DNA of 64,000 bases from Pholis gunnellus (Eukaryota > Chordata > Actinopteri > Perciformes > Pholidae): the NCBI GenBank assembly GCA_910591455.2, contig OU342816.1, forward strand, positions 9,128,800 to 9,192,799, in the 5' to 3' direction. Below, piece after piece: positions 1 to 12,500 of this stretch. The notes beneath the pieces are model-generated. The model did no database searches. It saw only the letters and a list, made by a program, of their open reading frames with translations, and had not been told where the DNA came from. Position 1 is the first letter of the stretch; each line of letters opens with the position of its first letter. Both the position numbers and the translations under genes were made by a program.

Positions 1-513
1 GACAGGAAAACCAGCAGCATGGCGCTAGTGATGATGATATATCAGCACAAGCCTGAAGCCTTTTACTTTTGCCATATTTCAACTTCTTTATCTAGTAAAC
101 ATCAGTCCAATCAGTATTTAGCTTTTACTGTATATTTGAATATGCATGCTTTCATAGTTCCTGTTTCAGCAAAAAAACATGAAGCTGTACGTTGGACAGA
201 ATAACTGGAACTACTACAATTCAAATACAGTGTAATGCAGTACAACTAGACCTATATTTGCTGTCTCAAAAACTTACCATAGAGGTCATTCAACGTGTCT
301 GTAGAAGTCTAAATAAACATTAGAAGCTTCATACTTGTGGCGATAACTGCAGGGTTTTTGTGTTGGATTATATTGTATTGTCAAGCGTTCTAGTTAGTAA
401 ACAGTTTATAAAGGATATGCTATGTCCTTTATAAACCTAACGGTGCTGTAGGTTTTGTGTTTTGTCACATTGCTGTTGAGCTGAACCAAAACGTTCCTCT
501 TGTTTTTGAACAG
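1..513 (+). other. SYNJ1 intron, 3' part
   Basis: The preceding SYNJ1 exon is outside the window. No exon, RNA gene or recognisable repeat was seen here. The acceptor (tgtttttgaacag) ends at 513. Confidence 0.7.
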
Positions 514-3500
514 GTTATTTTCCTGGACGACAAAGTTTCCTCCTTCATACAGATCCGTGGGTCCATTCCTCTTTTCTGGGAGCAGCCGGGAATCCAGGTA
601 ATGGAAACTTAATCCGTCCTATAAAGCCAGCATCGAATCGTGACGGTGAGGTTTTACTTATATTTAGCCACATTATCTGAAAATCCGAAAGCTTCCGTTG
701 CAGATAAGGCTCAATCAGTCCCGGTTGATTGCGCAGTGTAAGTGTAAACACTGAACTCTGAAGAGGCCCATGTGGAACAATACAAAACACTTTCATTAAA
801 ATACACTGTATTCGGCTATATGTGCGGAATGAAACGTCTCCTTGTAATTACACTGGGTATCTTCATCCTAGTTTTAACACATTGTATCCATGCTGTGTTC
901 AGAAAAAGTCCATTAAGGGTGTTTGGTTGCACCTGAATGAGAATCGGCACCCTAATAGGATGGATGAGAACCCCCACCTGGTACAACCTTTTTGTTTTGG
1001 GGTGTTTTTTTGGCTCTTTCGGGTGCTGGATCTTTCATACTGCAGATAGGGCTTTCTCTGTGCAATGCCAAAGACTTTGGGGAGGGACACCAAGGCGATT
1101 CCACTTTGGATTTTTACCCAGGTCCCATACACAGTAGTGTTAAATGCACACCGTAAACAACATGACTGGGATTCTCCGGCCCTTGTCCTGACATTGCACA
1201 GACTAGTGGATCAGGTCAGACGTGGGAGAGGTTAACGATAGATGTAGTGGTTGGTAAAGGGCATTCTTCTGTTTTCCTCAGCTCCCAGACTTCTTTGTTC
1301 AGGTGAGAGCCTGGTCTGAAAACATCCCCTAACCACTTCCCTTTCACTTAAGCTGCTGTTATTCCTCAGGAAACTGTGGCGAATTTTTCCACATTGTCAA
1401 TTAACACCTATCTCCGGTTTGGTCAAAACACAGGGATGTGGGCTCGGGGTTGTTTTCAGACAGAACTGTAGTCTTCCTGTTTTTAAAAGCACTGTTTTGG
1501 CTCTTATTCCCCTTGTGGCTTTGTAGGCTTACTCTCCCCTTTCCTTACTCTGATATCATTCCCTGGGCAGGATGGGGAGTTTCAGTTTGATCCAGAAGCA
1601 GAGTTATAGATCTGGATACAGTTAGTTTACATTAGAACTAGTGGTTAACTAGCCTACTATGAAACATTTTAATCAGTAAAGTGGCTGGGTTTCCCCCTCT
1701 TAGTCTATTAGAGTCCTGGTTGATGACAAAATCTTAGTGTACCATTATTTTATGGTTGTTTTGGGGAAAGAGGCATCAGTGGAATATGATCGCATGTGGC
1801 GTCACAATAATATTCACAAATATGCTTTGTACTTTAAGACAATCAATCAAATATCTAATGAAATGATTAATAGTCATGACATATGTAACCTTTAAACATT
1901 TTGTGTGCATTAAATGCTGTTAGTATTCAAGTGAGCGCTTGATTTCACACATTTCCCTCCAGGTGTTTTCTGTTACTGTAGAGTTGGACGAAGATGGGAA
2001 GAGGTTTTGGTCTAAGCTGTAACCCGAGTCCCTTTTCAGATGCCATCTCAGGAAGTTATTAAATATGCATAGCATAGACCTGCACAACAGGAGAAAGAGT
2101 GAAGCAAGGAGGGACAAAATGGCAGCAGCAGCATGGAGCAAAAATATTTAGCATCGCATGCCGAAACCAAGCCGGGCACATGCAGAAATGTGGGCAGATA
2201 ATAACCTCGGAGACAATGCAGCGGTAATAAACCTTGACTGGTTTAGACCCAGAATGCACGTCTGATGCTTGTGACCTGACTTTGTGTGACCAGTAGGAGA
2301 AAGAGGAGGCAGAGACTGAATGCTGCAGGAGGGGATGATGACGTTAGATTTTGTTAATGACAGGCCATCAGAGACGGGAAGAGAAGGTATTGTGGAAAGC
2401 AAAAGAAGATGAATAAAAAGCTGGGAATGTTTTAGGCAGTGAAGAATCGGGGGAAAGAGGTGAATAAAGGTGACGGGCAACAAGAGCTCTCTGCTGCTCA
2501 GTGTCTTTTGTATGAACAAATCTTTTGCTGACCCTGTGTTTCTGTGGTCCTGTGCCTTGTTGTCCATCTTTTTTTTTTTTTCACCATGAAGGTCTCGTTT
2601 CCACTGTTATCCAAAATTGCTTACCCAACTTTACCACCAGGTTTTCTGGTCATCTGCAACACGTGTATGTGTGTGTGTGTGCTCAACTTTCCTATCTAAG
2701 GATTTGATTTGAAGTGAAGAAGAACACCATGACTTGCGTCTTTTTTCTTTTGTCTTCTCTGGCTGTCTCTGACCTGCAGGTCGGCTCTCATCGTGTCAAA
2801 CTCTCAAGGGGATTCGAGGCAAATGCACCAGCATTCGAAAGGTAAATGTTCTGTGCACTGTGTGTGTGTGTGTGTACGTACATGCAGGTTAATAATGTGT
2901 AGCAGTCTCCCGCTGCTTTATCTGGCCTTCAACAGATCGCTCTGAGGAGCAGAGGAGACACATTAATACTTTGTCTCCTGCAGTCACCGCCCGAGGTGCA
3001 ACAGAGACAAGCTCTCCGGACTCTGAGAAGAGAACTTGTTAATTGAAGTGTGTCCTCAGAGGCCGGTTTATTGATGGGAACAGAAAGGACACATTGGTAG
3101 TCCTTGATCAGCCATCGACCTTCACAACCCCTATTTTATATTTATATAGTTTAGATCCAGAAACTATTCTCTCATTTTATCCCAGTAACTGTATCCTTTG
3201 AAAGTCAGCTCTGAATGTTGGGGAGAACAAAGCGTTGGATTGGGTCTTTGGTTACTCGTCTTGTCTTAACTGGCAGTGTATTGTAGACACCAGGTGGCCA
3301 GTGACAAATATGTGCCTCCTAAATTGGAATCATCCCCATTTTTCTATCTAAAACAGATCACCCAAACCAACAAACCCAACATTTCTCTAGTTTCTTTACA
3401 GACAGTCGGTCAACACAGCCAGGCTCAAGAAGCCGTCAGTCTGATAACAAAAAAATGGAAGTCTGTAAAGATTTTCCCAAAATCATCATTGTAACTTTAC

Positions 3501-6500
3501 CATAGGTGATGCTGGAGCTCTGTGAAGTCCACCATCTTTCATTTCTAGATATCTTGGACTTGTGAGGATTGGCTGAGCCACCCCCCCCCCCCCCCCCTTG
3601 CTTTTCAGTATCCTGAACATGTCGAGGCAAGCACGTCAGATGGTACACCAGTTATATTTTGAAACGAATTAGTCATTTCTTCACACCAAGTATTTGGCAA
3701 TGCTTCTTTCTCAGTATCTCTCTCCGGACTTGTGACTCATCCGTTGTTCTATCTCGTCCGTTTCTGCAGTGACAAGATTTCTGTGTTGAAATTCCTGAGA
3801 TAGTACAAAGCTATCAAGAACATCTTTTTACAAACACTAACAGTAGCCTAGGTCTGTTGTACTCTCCATTCTATTTCTGCAATGTGTTTAAGCAGTTTGT
3901 TTCAGAGGCCCGCCGTTATTTAAGTGTCTCTTCTTGGCAATGTCCCTCCCTTTGTCCCTCCAGTCTTTACAACTTTGCATACATTGTGTGTATTTATCAA
4001 GCTCAATGTGTTACGATAAATGTTAGAATGTATGCACTATTAGTTAGTGATGTCATTTGAGACCTTATCCATGCTTATTATTATTATTATTATGTGATTT
4101 GTATATTTGTTGTCCAGACACTTTACTGCACTGCGGAGGTTGTATGGTAAACAGGTGATCATCAACCTGCTTGGGAGTAAGGAAGGGGAACACATGCTCA
4201 GCAAAGCTTTTCAGGTGAGAGCAGCCGTTCTCCGTCCCTTCACACTGACTGACTGTACTATCAGACATTTATCTGATACTTCTGACAAAGAAGATTTAGT
4301 CCAAAACACACTGGCAGCAAATAGTGTGCATCAAAACCGATTATTCTCCCAATTACTGTACCTTGAACAGAAGGTTCCCTTAAGAGCTCAAGCCTTTGGG
4401 TTTGTGTTCATGAACGCAAACTAATGTTGCTTCGTAGGTACAGGCAACACACCTTGCACGCACAACATTTTTTTGCATTCAGTTGAAGTTTCTGTAAGTA
4501 AGTCTTCTTCCTCTCTCGGTCACTCTCAGAGTCACCTGAAGGCATCAGAGCACGCTTCAGCTGTGAAGATGGTGAACTTTGACTACCATCAAAATGTGAA
4601 GGGGGGCAAAGCGGACAAACTCCACAGTGTCCTCAAACCCTACCTCAACAAGTTCACAGAAGAGTGCGGGTTCTTCTACTACTCTGCAGAGACGGGCATC
4701 GTGAGGTGAGGAATTAACATGAAGTAAGTAGTAGTCAATGTAATGTTTTGTTATTGATCCTTAACGTTAGAACACGTGTCTTTTTAGGACTCAGGGTGGG
4801 ACCCTTAGGACCAACTGCCTGGACTGTTTGGATAGAACCAACAGTGTGCAGGCCTTCTTTGCCCTTGAGGTAATAGTCTAAAATAGCATTTGCCTTTCTT
4901 CCCTCAAAGTCCATTGTTTTTAATGTTGATGCTCATAGTCTTAAACCCCCCCCCCCCCCCGTTCCTCACCAGATGCTGCCCAAGCAGCTGGAGGAAATGA
5001 GTCTGACAGAGAAACCCCAGCTGGTGGCCAGGTTCCAGGAGGTCTTCAGGACCATGTGGTCTGCCAACGGAGACTCCGTCAGTAAGATCTATGCGGGCAC
5101 TGGTGCCCTGGATGGCAAGGCCAAGGTAAACCAAAGAGACGCACCAAATACACACAAAAATACAAGTTCACAGTTTCACCTTTTGAGGCAATATTAAGAG
5201 ACAGCAGGTGATCATAGCTGCATTTGATGTAGGATTTTAATGGTTTTGTCAGATTTGATTAATTTTAGCACTTTATGGTACAGCTCAGCCTGTTTTTAAC
5301 AACGTCCACCCAATTGTTGATCCTGGCTGGGGACATGAAGAAGTGAATGACAAAAGCAAATTGAGCAAACCGTAGTATTGAATCGGTTATATTTTTAGTT
5401 ATTTGGTTTATATTTGTCTTCTCATGAAGCAAAATGGACTTAAAGATTGAATTATTGTTTGGTCCTAAAAGTTGTAAGGGGTTAATATTTAATTAGCAAC
5501 TCTGGAATAGACAATCTTGATGAACTCTTATACGTGATAAAGACTATTCCAACTGAAAATTAAAATAAAGCTTCAGCTAGTGCAAGATTTCCAAGTACAT
5601 TAAAGTGTTGCCCCATTAAATAAATACTTAAAGAAATGGCACAAATTGTGGCCCTGAAATTCCACAGAACTGGAGATCTAAAGTGTTTCCTTTGGAATGT
5701 GATCTTAAACCATAGATATCACTTAAAACAATGCCTAGCTGTGCATGCAGTGACAGAGTGGATCTCCTCTGTGTGCTTCCGTTTCTAAACTCTTGTGTGA
5801 TATCTCTTTCTGCTCTCCTCTGGACCTCTCTACCTCTGTGGTAAGTGAACAAGGCTGTCGATGTCGTTTTTGAGCTGTGGGTCTATTTCTGGGGCGTTGT
5901 TGGTTTCAGTGTCTGTCGGTTAAATGATGATGATGGAGGAGGGGATATTTGGGACCTCTTTATTGACAAAAGAAAACTTGATTTTATTTCCCTTGAGGTA
6001 TACATGTGATGCATACTGTCTTGACCTGGCAACTGTGGAATGCTCCATGGAGCTCTCGACTGATCGATAGAGATTCGTTAAAAAAGAAAACATTTTTTCA
6101 CTACAGTATCATTTTCTATTGTTGCCGACATTATCTCATTACATCTGCTGTCTTGATTGGATGAACTTGGAGGAATCAATAAAAATGATCACCATGTGGC
6201 ATGTTGCACATCAATCAGTGAAATGACTTGGATCTGTCTCGCGTGTTCCTCCTTTTCTTCTCTTCCGTGGTTGGAGTGGAAAGTACAAACTCTTTTTTTT
6301 TTTTTGTGAGAGTATAGCTAATAACTTTTTTTTTTTTTTTTCTGTGGCTGTTTGTAGGTGGGAAAGCTAAAAGATGGCGCTCGTTCTGTGACCAGGACCA
6401 TCCAGAACAACTTCTTTGACAGCTCTAAGCAGGAGGCGATAGACATCCTGAGGCTGGGCTCCACGCTCAACAGCGACTTGGCCGACAAGGCTCGGGCCTT

Positions 6501-9500
6501 GCTCACCACTTCCAGTCTTTATGGTAATTCTTTACAACATGTGATATATTACTTTATTGAGTCAAAAGTTTACACGTGAATAGATAAGATAAGATAAGAT
6601 AATCCTTTATTAGTCCCGCAGTGGGGAAATTTACAGGATTACAGCAGCAAAGTGGACAGTGCAAACAAGCGCCATAGTAAAAAACAATGTATCATAAATA
6701 AGTAATAAACAGTAAAGTATATTAACTAAGTAAAGAAAGTAAAAATATAACTAACTAAAAACTAAAAATATGATATATACAGACAGAATAATTGTTGTAT
6801 TTATATTGCACAGATTTTTTTTGTGTTTGGTGGAGTAGTGTTACAAATGCAAGTTTTTGCCCCATATTACATGTTGCAGCATCTATATTTTGTCATTTTA
6901 AGAAAATCGTCTCTTCTGCTCCAAAGTGGAGGAGTTGTTTACATATTTTGGACGAGTTTGGACCTGTATCCGTTGTAGCCCTGTTAGCCAGAACGATATA
7001 GAAGGGTTGGTCTGCGAGCGTAATCTCCCATGTGTCAGCTCTCTGTCCCAGTTAGATTAATGCTGACCGACTGCTCTGCCAGAATTATCTGTTAAAGCAA
7101 TGGTTAACCCGCCCTTCTCTCCCCTCTCTCCCCCCCCACCCCACCCCACTGCTCACAATCTTAGTCACTGAGCCCGTCTTACAATCAGGTATAGTAACTG
7201 GCAGACTGCCCGCAGTGGACGGATCTCTTCATCCCGTCACACAGTTGTCCTACCATTTGTGTTTGCTGCTCATTGTTGTTCATTCATTTGTGATCTAACT
7301 TTGGTAGTGGTTCAACCCTCTTGTCTGTCGCACATCATCAGGCCTTTGCAATAGTGATTAAAAGAATGCAGGCTTTTGAAATGAAATTTAACATTACCTT
7401 GAGTGGAAATTTTAAAGACAGAAATGACCAATTACCAAAGTTGATGATATGAATGTCATCTGTACTTCAACTGGTTTGTGTCCTTTATCCCATGACTCGT
7501 GTTTTAGGACATTGTTTCAGTCTTCCTCTGTTGTATTTGGATGTTCTCCCGTTGTTTTTTTGTTTTGTTTCCCCTGTATGCCTTCCTTTCCTGCAGACAC
7601 GCGCATACTCAACCATTTTACACTCTAATCCTACTTTCCTCCCCTTTACAGCCTCCCCGAGAGTATTGCTGGGAATGTGTCAGAACTACCACAAATATAC
7701 ACGGCCCAAGCAGATCCGGGTGTGCACCGGCACCTGGAACGTCAACGGGGGTAAACAGTTTCGCAGCATTGCTTTCCGCAACCAGACGCTCAACGACTGG
7801 CTGTTGGATGCTCCAAAGAAGGCGGGACATCCTGAGTTCCAGGGTATGTTGGTGTTTATTCCTCTAGACTCACTGGTGGGAAATGTCATGTCTGGAGGTT
7901 ATTTGCTGAAAGGAATAGTGTGACATTTTGGGAAGTATGGTTATTCACTATATTTATCTATATCTATATCTCAGGGTTGTTTTACTTCATGAGGTCCAGG
8001 GAACAGTTGACATTGTTCAAACTGAGCATTTGCTCGGTGGATATATAATAATCATTTTTATCAGACATGTGTTGATCATTGTGTGTTCTTTCTCTTTACA
8101 GACAGCAAAGCAAACCCCATCGATATCTTCGCCATCGGTTTTGAGGAAATGGTTGAACTAAATGCTGGCAATATTGTCAGTGCGAGGTATGTGTGCAAGG
8201 TTCCAGCCTCGGATAACTCACCGGTCTGTTTTGTTTTTACCAATCGGCCATAGAAGGAGAGGTGTCTGTGCTCTATACATCTTTGTCTTCAGCTAGCTAG
8301 TTTCACTTTAAAAAAGAAATATTATGAAATATTTAACTGTGTTAATTACATTCAAAATGGTATGAACAGTTCAGATAGAGTAGTAGAAATCAAATCCTGA
8401 AAAGGATGCTTAGGCCTGAGTCGACAAGGCTGATATTATATTCATTCTTTTGGTTTTATGTCTTGAGGAGGGACAAAGAAGATTTAGTAACTTCTTTTTT
8501 TGTGATCAACTGTGGGGTTTTTTCTGCTCTTTTTCTGCATTGTGAGACATATTTCTGTTTTTTGTCTCAGCACTACAAACCAGAAACTATGGGCAGCTGA
8601 GCTACAAAAAAACATCTCTCGGGACCACAAGTATGTGCTGCTGGCCTCAGAGCAGCTGGTGGGAGTGTGTCTGTTTGTCTTCATCCGCCCACAGCACGCA
8701 CCCTTCATCAGGTAGGAACTGAACGAATTGCCATGAGAGACACGTCTAGTCATACCGTACAGTTATTGTAGCTTAACTTTTTCCCATCGATATGTTTCTC
8801 TCAGGGATGTTGCTGTAGATACTGTTAAAACCGGGATGGGCGGGGCTACAGGCAACAAAGGAGGCGTGGCCATCCGCCTGCTCTTCCATACCACCAGCAT
8901 CTGCTTCGTCTGCTCCCACTTTGCTGCTGGCCAGTCACAGGTCAAGGAGAGGAATGACGACTACAGTGAGATCACACGCAGACTCACCTTCCCCATGGTA
9001 AAAAAAAAACATGACATCAGCAAGTGATTCCTCAAACACGTTTCTGCATTACTTAAGGGTACTTAAGGCATTCGTCTTGTCTTTTCCAGGGTCGCCTGCT
9101 GTACTCGCATGACTACGTTTTCTGGTGCGGAGACTTTAACTATCGGATCAGCCTGCCCAACGAGGAAGTGAAAGAGCTAATCAAACAGCAAAACTGGGAA
9201 GCTTTGACAGCTGGGGACCAGTTGCTGGACCAGAAGAATGCTGGTTTGGTAGGACCTGCAGCACACGTGCATGTTCACCGCACTAATAACTTTCACTTCC
9301 TCTCAACAGAAAACGCCCGTACCGCAACATCGAGCCTTTTTTTTTTTTGCGCGCGTACTAATGCAGGAACTTCTTCAACAGGTGTTCCGAGGTTTTATCG
9401 AGGGGAAGTTGGATTTTGCGCCCACCTATAAGTATGACCTCTTCTCAGAAGATTATGACACCAGTGAGAAGTGCCGCACACCAGCCTGGACTGACCGCAT

Positions 9501-12500
9501 CCTCTGGAAGAGGAGGAAGTGGAACTTTGATAAAACGGGTAAGGTGCAGAGCCTCACACAACCAACACAGACAAAGTTAAAACACTGGCAAAAATATGTT
9601 TCACTCTTAATTAAGCCCCTTCCCCTAAGTCTATCTGTTTTAGCGGGTTTTCCCATGTAAAATAAAGTGCCGCATATACGCTCTAATGTTGGTGTGTTTA
9701 TATGCATCTGTGCATGTTTTGCAGCTGAGGAGATGAATGTAGTAGGAGCAGCTTCTACATCCGGGGAGAATGACGACGATCCAGATAACCCCTGGAGCGC
9801 AGGCACTCTGAAGTACTATGGCAGGGCTGAGCTTAAGACCTCCGACCACAGGTAAATAACAAGATAGGTCTGTTAAGAGTTTCACCACAACAGTGTAATT
9901 TGCTGCATTTCTTTCTTATGTCAAATCTGCGTTGTATTGTCAAGTGAAACACACTGATCTCAAAGTGAAATATAACAATGTGGTAAACTAATATATTTAA
10001 TTTCTATCACCTTCCTCAACGTCTCCCGTCTTTCTTTAGGCCCGTGGTGTCGATAATCGACGTGGACATCCTGGAGGTGGACCCGGACGCGCGGCACCAG
10101 GTCTACAAAGAAGTCATCGCCCTGCAGGGGCCTCCGGACGGCACCATCCTGGTGTCCCTCTGCTCCTCCGGCCCTGAGGACTACTTTGACGATGCTCTCA
10201 TAGACGAGCTGCTGGACAAGTTTGCTCAATTCGGAGAGGTCATCCTCATCAGGTGAGCTTGAAAGCCCGACACAGACCGGACACGCGTCGCCTTCTGGCG
10301 GTGAGACTGCATTGACTCCTTGTTTGTGCAGGTTTGTTGAGGAGAAGATGTGGGTGACTTTCCTGGAAGGTTACTCTGCTCTTGCTGCGCTTTCTCTCAG
10401 CGCTTCCACTGTAAGTCATCACTGATTGTATTCATTACTTCTAAGCTATACAAATGCTCCATAAGTCAACTGTGTACCTGGTAACTAGTCTATTGTCTAT
10501 GGCTCTTGGTTACATTGTAGGTCCTCGGCAAACTGATTGACATCCGTCTGAAGAGTTCGGGCTGGATCAAGAGTCTGGAGGAGGAGATGAGCGTGGAGAG
10601 AATCTGTGGGAGCATCCCCACCTCGGCCAGCTCCACCCTGCTCGCCGAGGACACGGACATGGGCGACGATGATTATGATATGGAAGGTGAGGGATGACAG
10701 CCAATCAATCCCAATCCTTGTCTTCAGAAATCTCGGTTTATTTATACAATGTTTTTTTTTTATTTTACGTTTTTTGAATTTATGAATTCCTGCCTTTAAC
10801 GACCAGGTGATGTTGACGAGGAGGTGGAGGAGATCCTTCCCCAGCACCTCCAGCCTGGAGCAGGCACCGGCTTTGGATCCTCCCCTTTCCCCTCCCCCCG
10901 CAGTAGTCCCTGTCCCTCCCCCACCCAGGGGGAACCTGTCGCCCCCGGCAGATCCGCTCGAGGTCAACCCTCCCGCCCATCACAAGGTATATATATATAT
11001 AAAACATGTGCATCTTGACACACACCTGGAATCAGGTTGATGAAAGTACCGTCCATGAATCAGCCCAGGCTCCAGTCTCCAGTCTATAAACTATAATTCT
11101 GTTCTGTTTGTAATGCCCTGAAGAAGAGTTAAGCCCATCATCACTGAGGAGAGACATTCCAGGTAAAATGTAGTGTGTGGTGATGTAATCTATGTTTAGT
11201 GTTAGAGGGCGTGTAGTGTGTCTTCCAGTAAACGACTCGTTTCCTTCTGAAACGCGCTTCACGGTGTGGTATTCAAATGTGTGCAGTGTTAGCTTCCTCT
11301 TTTCTTTGGTCAACCCTGAATCACAGCTGTGGAACAAATTGTAGGATGAGATGTTTGTCTATTAGACTTTCAGAAAACGAGGGCTCATGGCTTGATATAT
11401 GTGTGACTTGTGATTTGAAAAGAAAAAAGTATATTTAAGGCATTAAGCCATGCTCTTTTCCAGAGAAATTCAAATGTAGGGATTTCTGTCGTGAGTGAAT
11501 GTGCACAGTGTCTGAAAAGCAACTGCAAATGGTCAAACGTTCCTCAGTTAAAGCACAATCTTTAGATTTCTCTTTTGTTTTCCTTCTAGGGCCTCCTGTG
11601 GACTTCCAGCCTGGTGCCCCCACATCTGCAGAGCCTAAACGCCCGCCCCCCCCCTCGTCCCCACGCCCCCCCAGCCCGCCCAGCACCTCCTCAACGCCCA
11701 CCACCACCCTCAGGTAAAGCATCACACTGAACCTCGTCTACAGCCAATTAAACCTCAACTTTCTGACATTTAAATCACGGGTAGTATAGCTTCAGTCAGA
11801 GCAACCAAATACAATCCCACATTGGAAGTTTGAATATTTAATTTTTCAGCATGGTACAGTACAAGATACTTAATCCGGGTGTTAACATTTTCACCGTTGT
11901 CCCACTTCTTCTTCGCCTCATTCCTGAAGGAGGCATGAGCCCTCTGCCAGTTAGAAAGGGCTCTACAGGTAAAGTGATGAGTATTGAACTGTGTGTCCAT
12001 ATGCTTACAGGGCTGAAGCATTTAAAGTAGTGGCTGCTATGTTCCATCTGATGCTACACACAGAGAGGCACAATGTGCATTAGTGTCCCATCAGGAGGCT
12101 GTCGTCAGTCCCGATGCGCATTTCAGTTCGGCATAGTTAGTTTGCGGATGATTGTGTGATGCAGAAACCAAGTGTATTTATTCACTGAAGCATCAACACG
12201 ACACAAACCCTCAAACACTGGGCCGTCCTTGTGTTTAGCTTCAGCTTTTCAACTCGTTAAAATGCGACATGTTGCCACAAACATCCACCCAAATCCATTC
12301 CAGATCAAAATGTGAAGTGGAAGTAGGCCATGGGGTTGCTGAGTCATGTTTTAATTAAGACAATAACTCCTAGATTAAGGTTTTTTTTCGAGTGCTGATT
12401 GACCGTTTTGGGTCAAGTTCAAAATGCAGTGCTTCTTGTGCATCATCACAATCATTCCCCTTAATATGTGATTTTGGTGAATGTAAATTCTTTACAATAA

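Noticed and set aside
2148..2567. 139-codon minus-strand frame in a SYNJ1 intron
   Set aside because: No domain similarity, no start context or splice structure, and low-complexity Ser/Leu/Pro composition.
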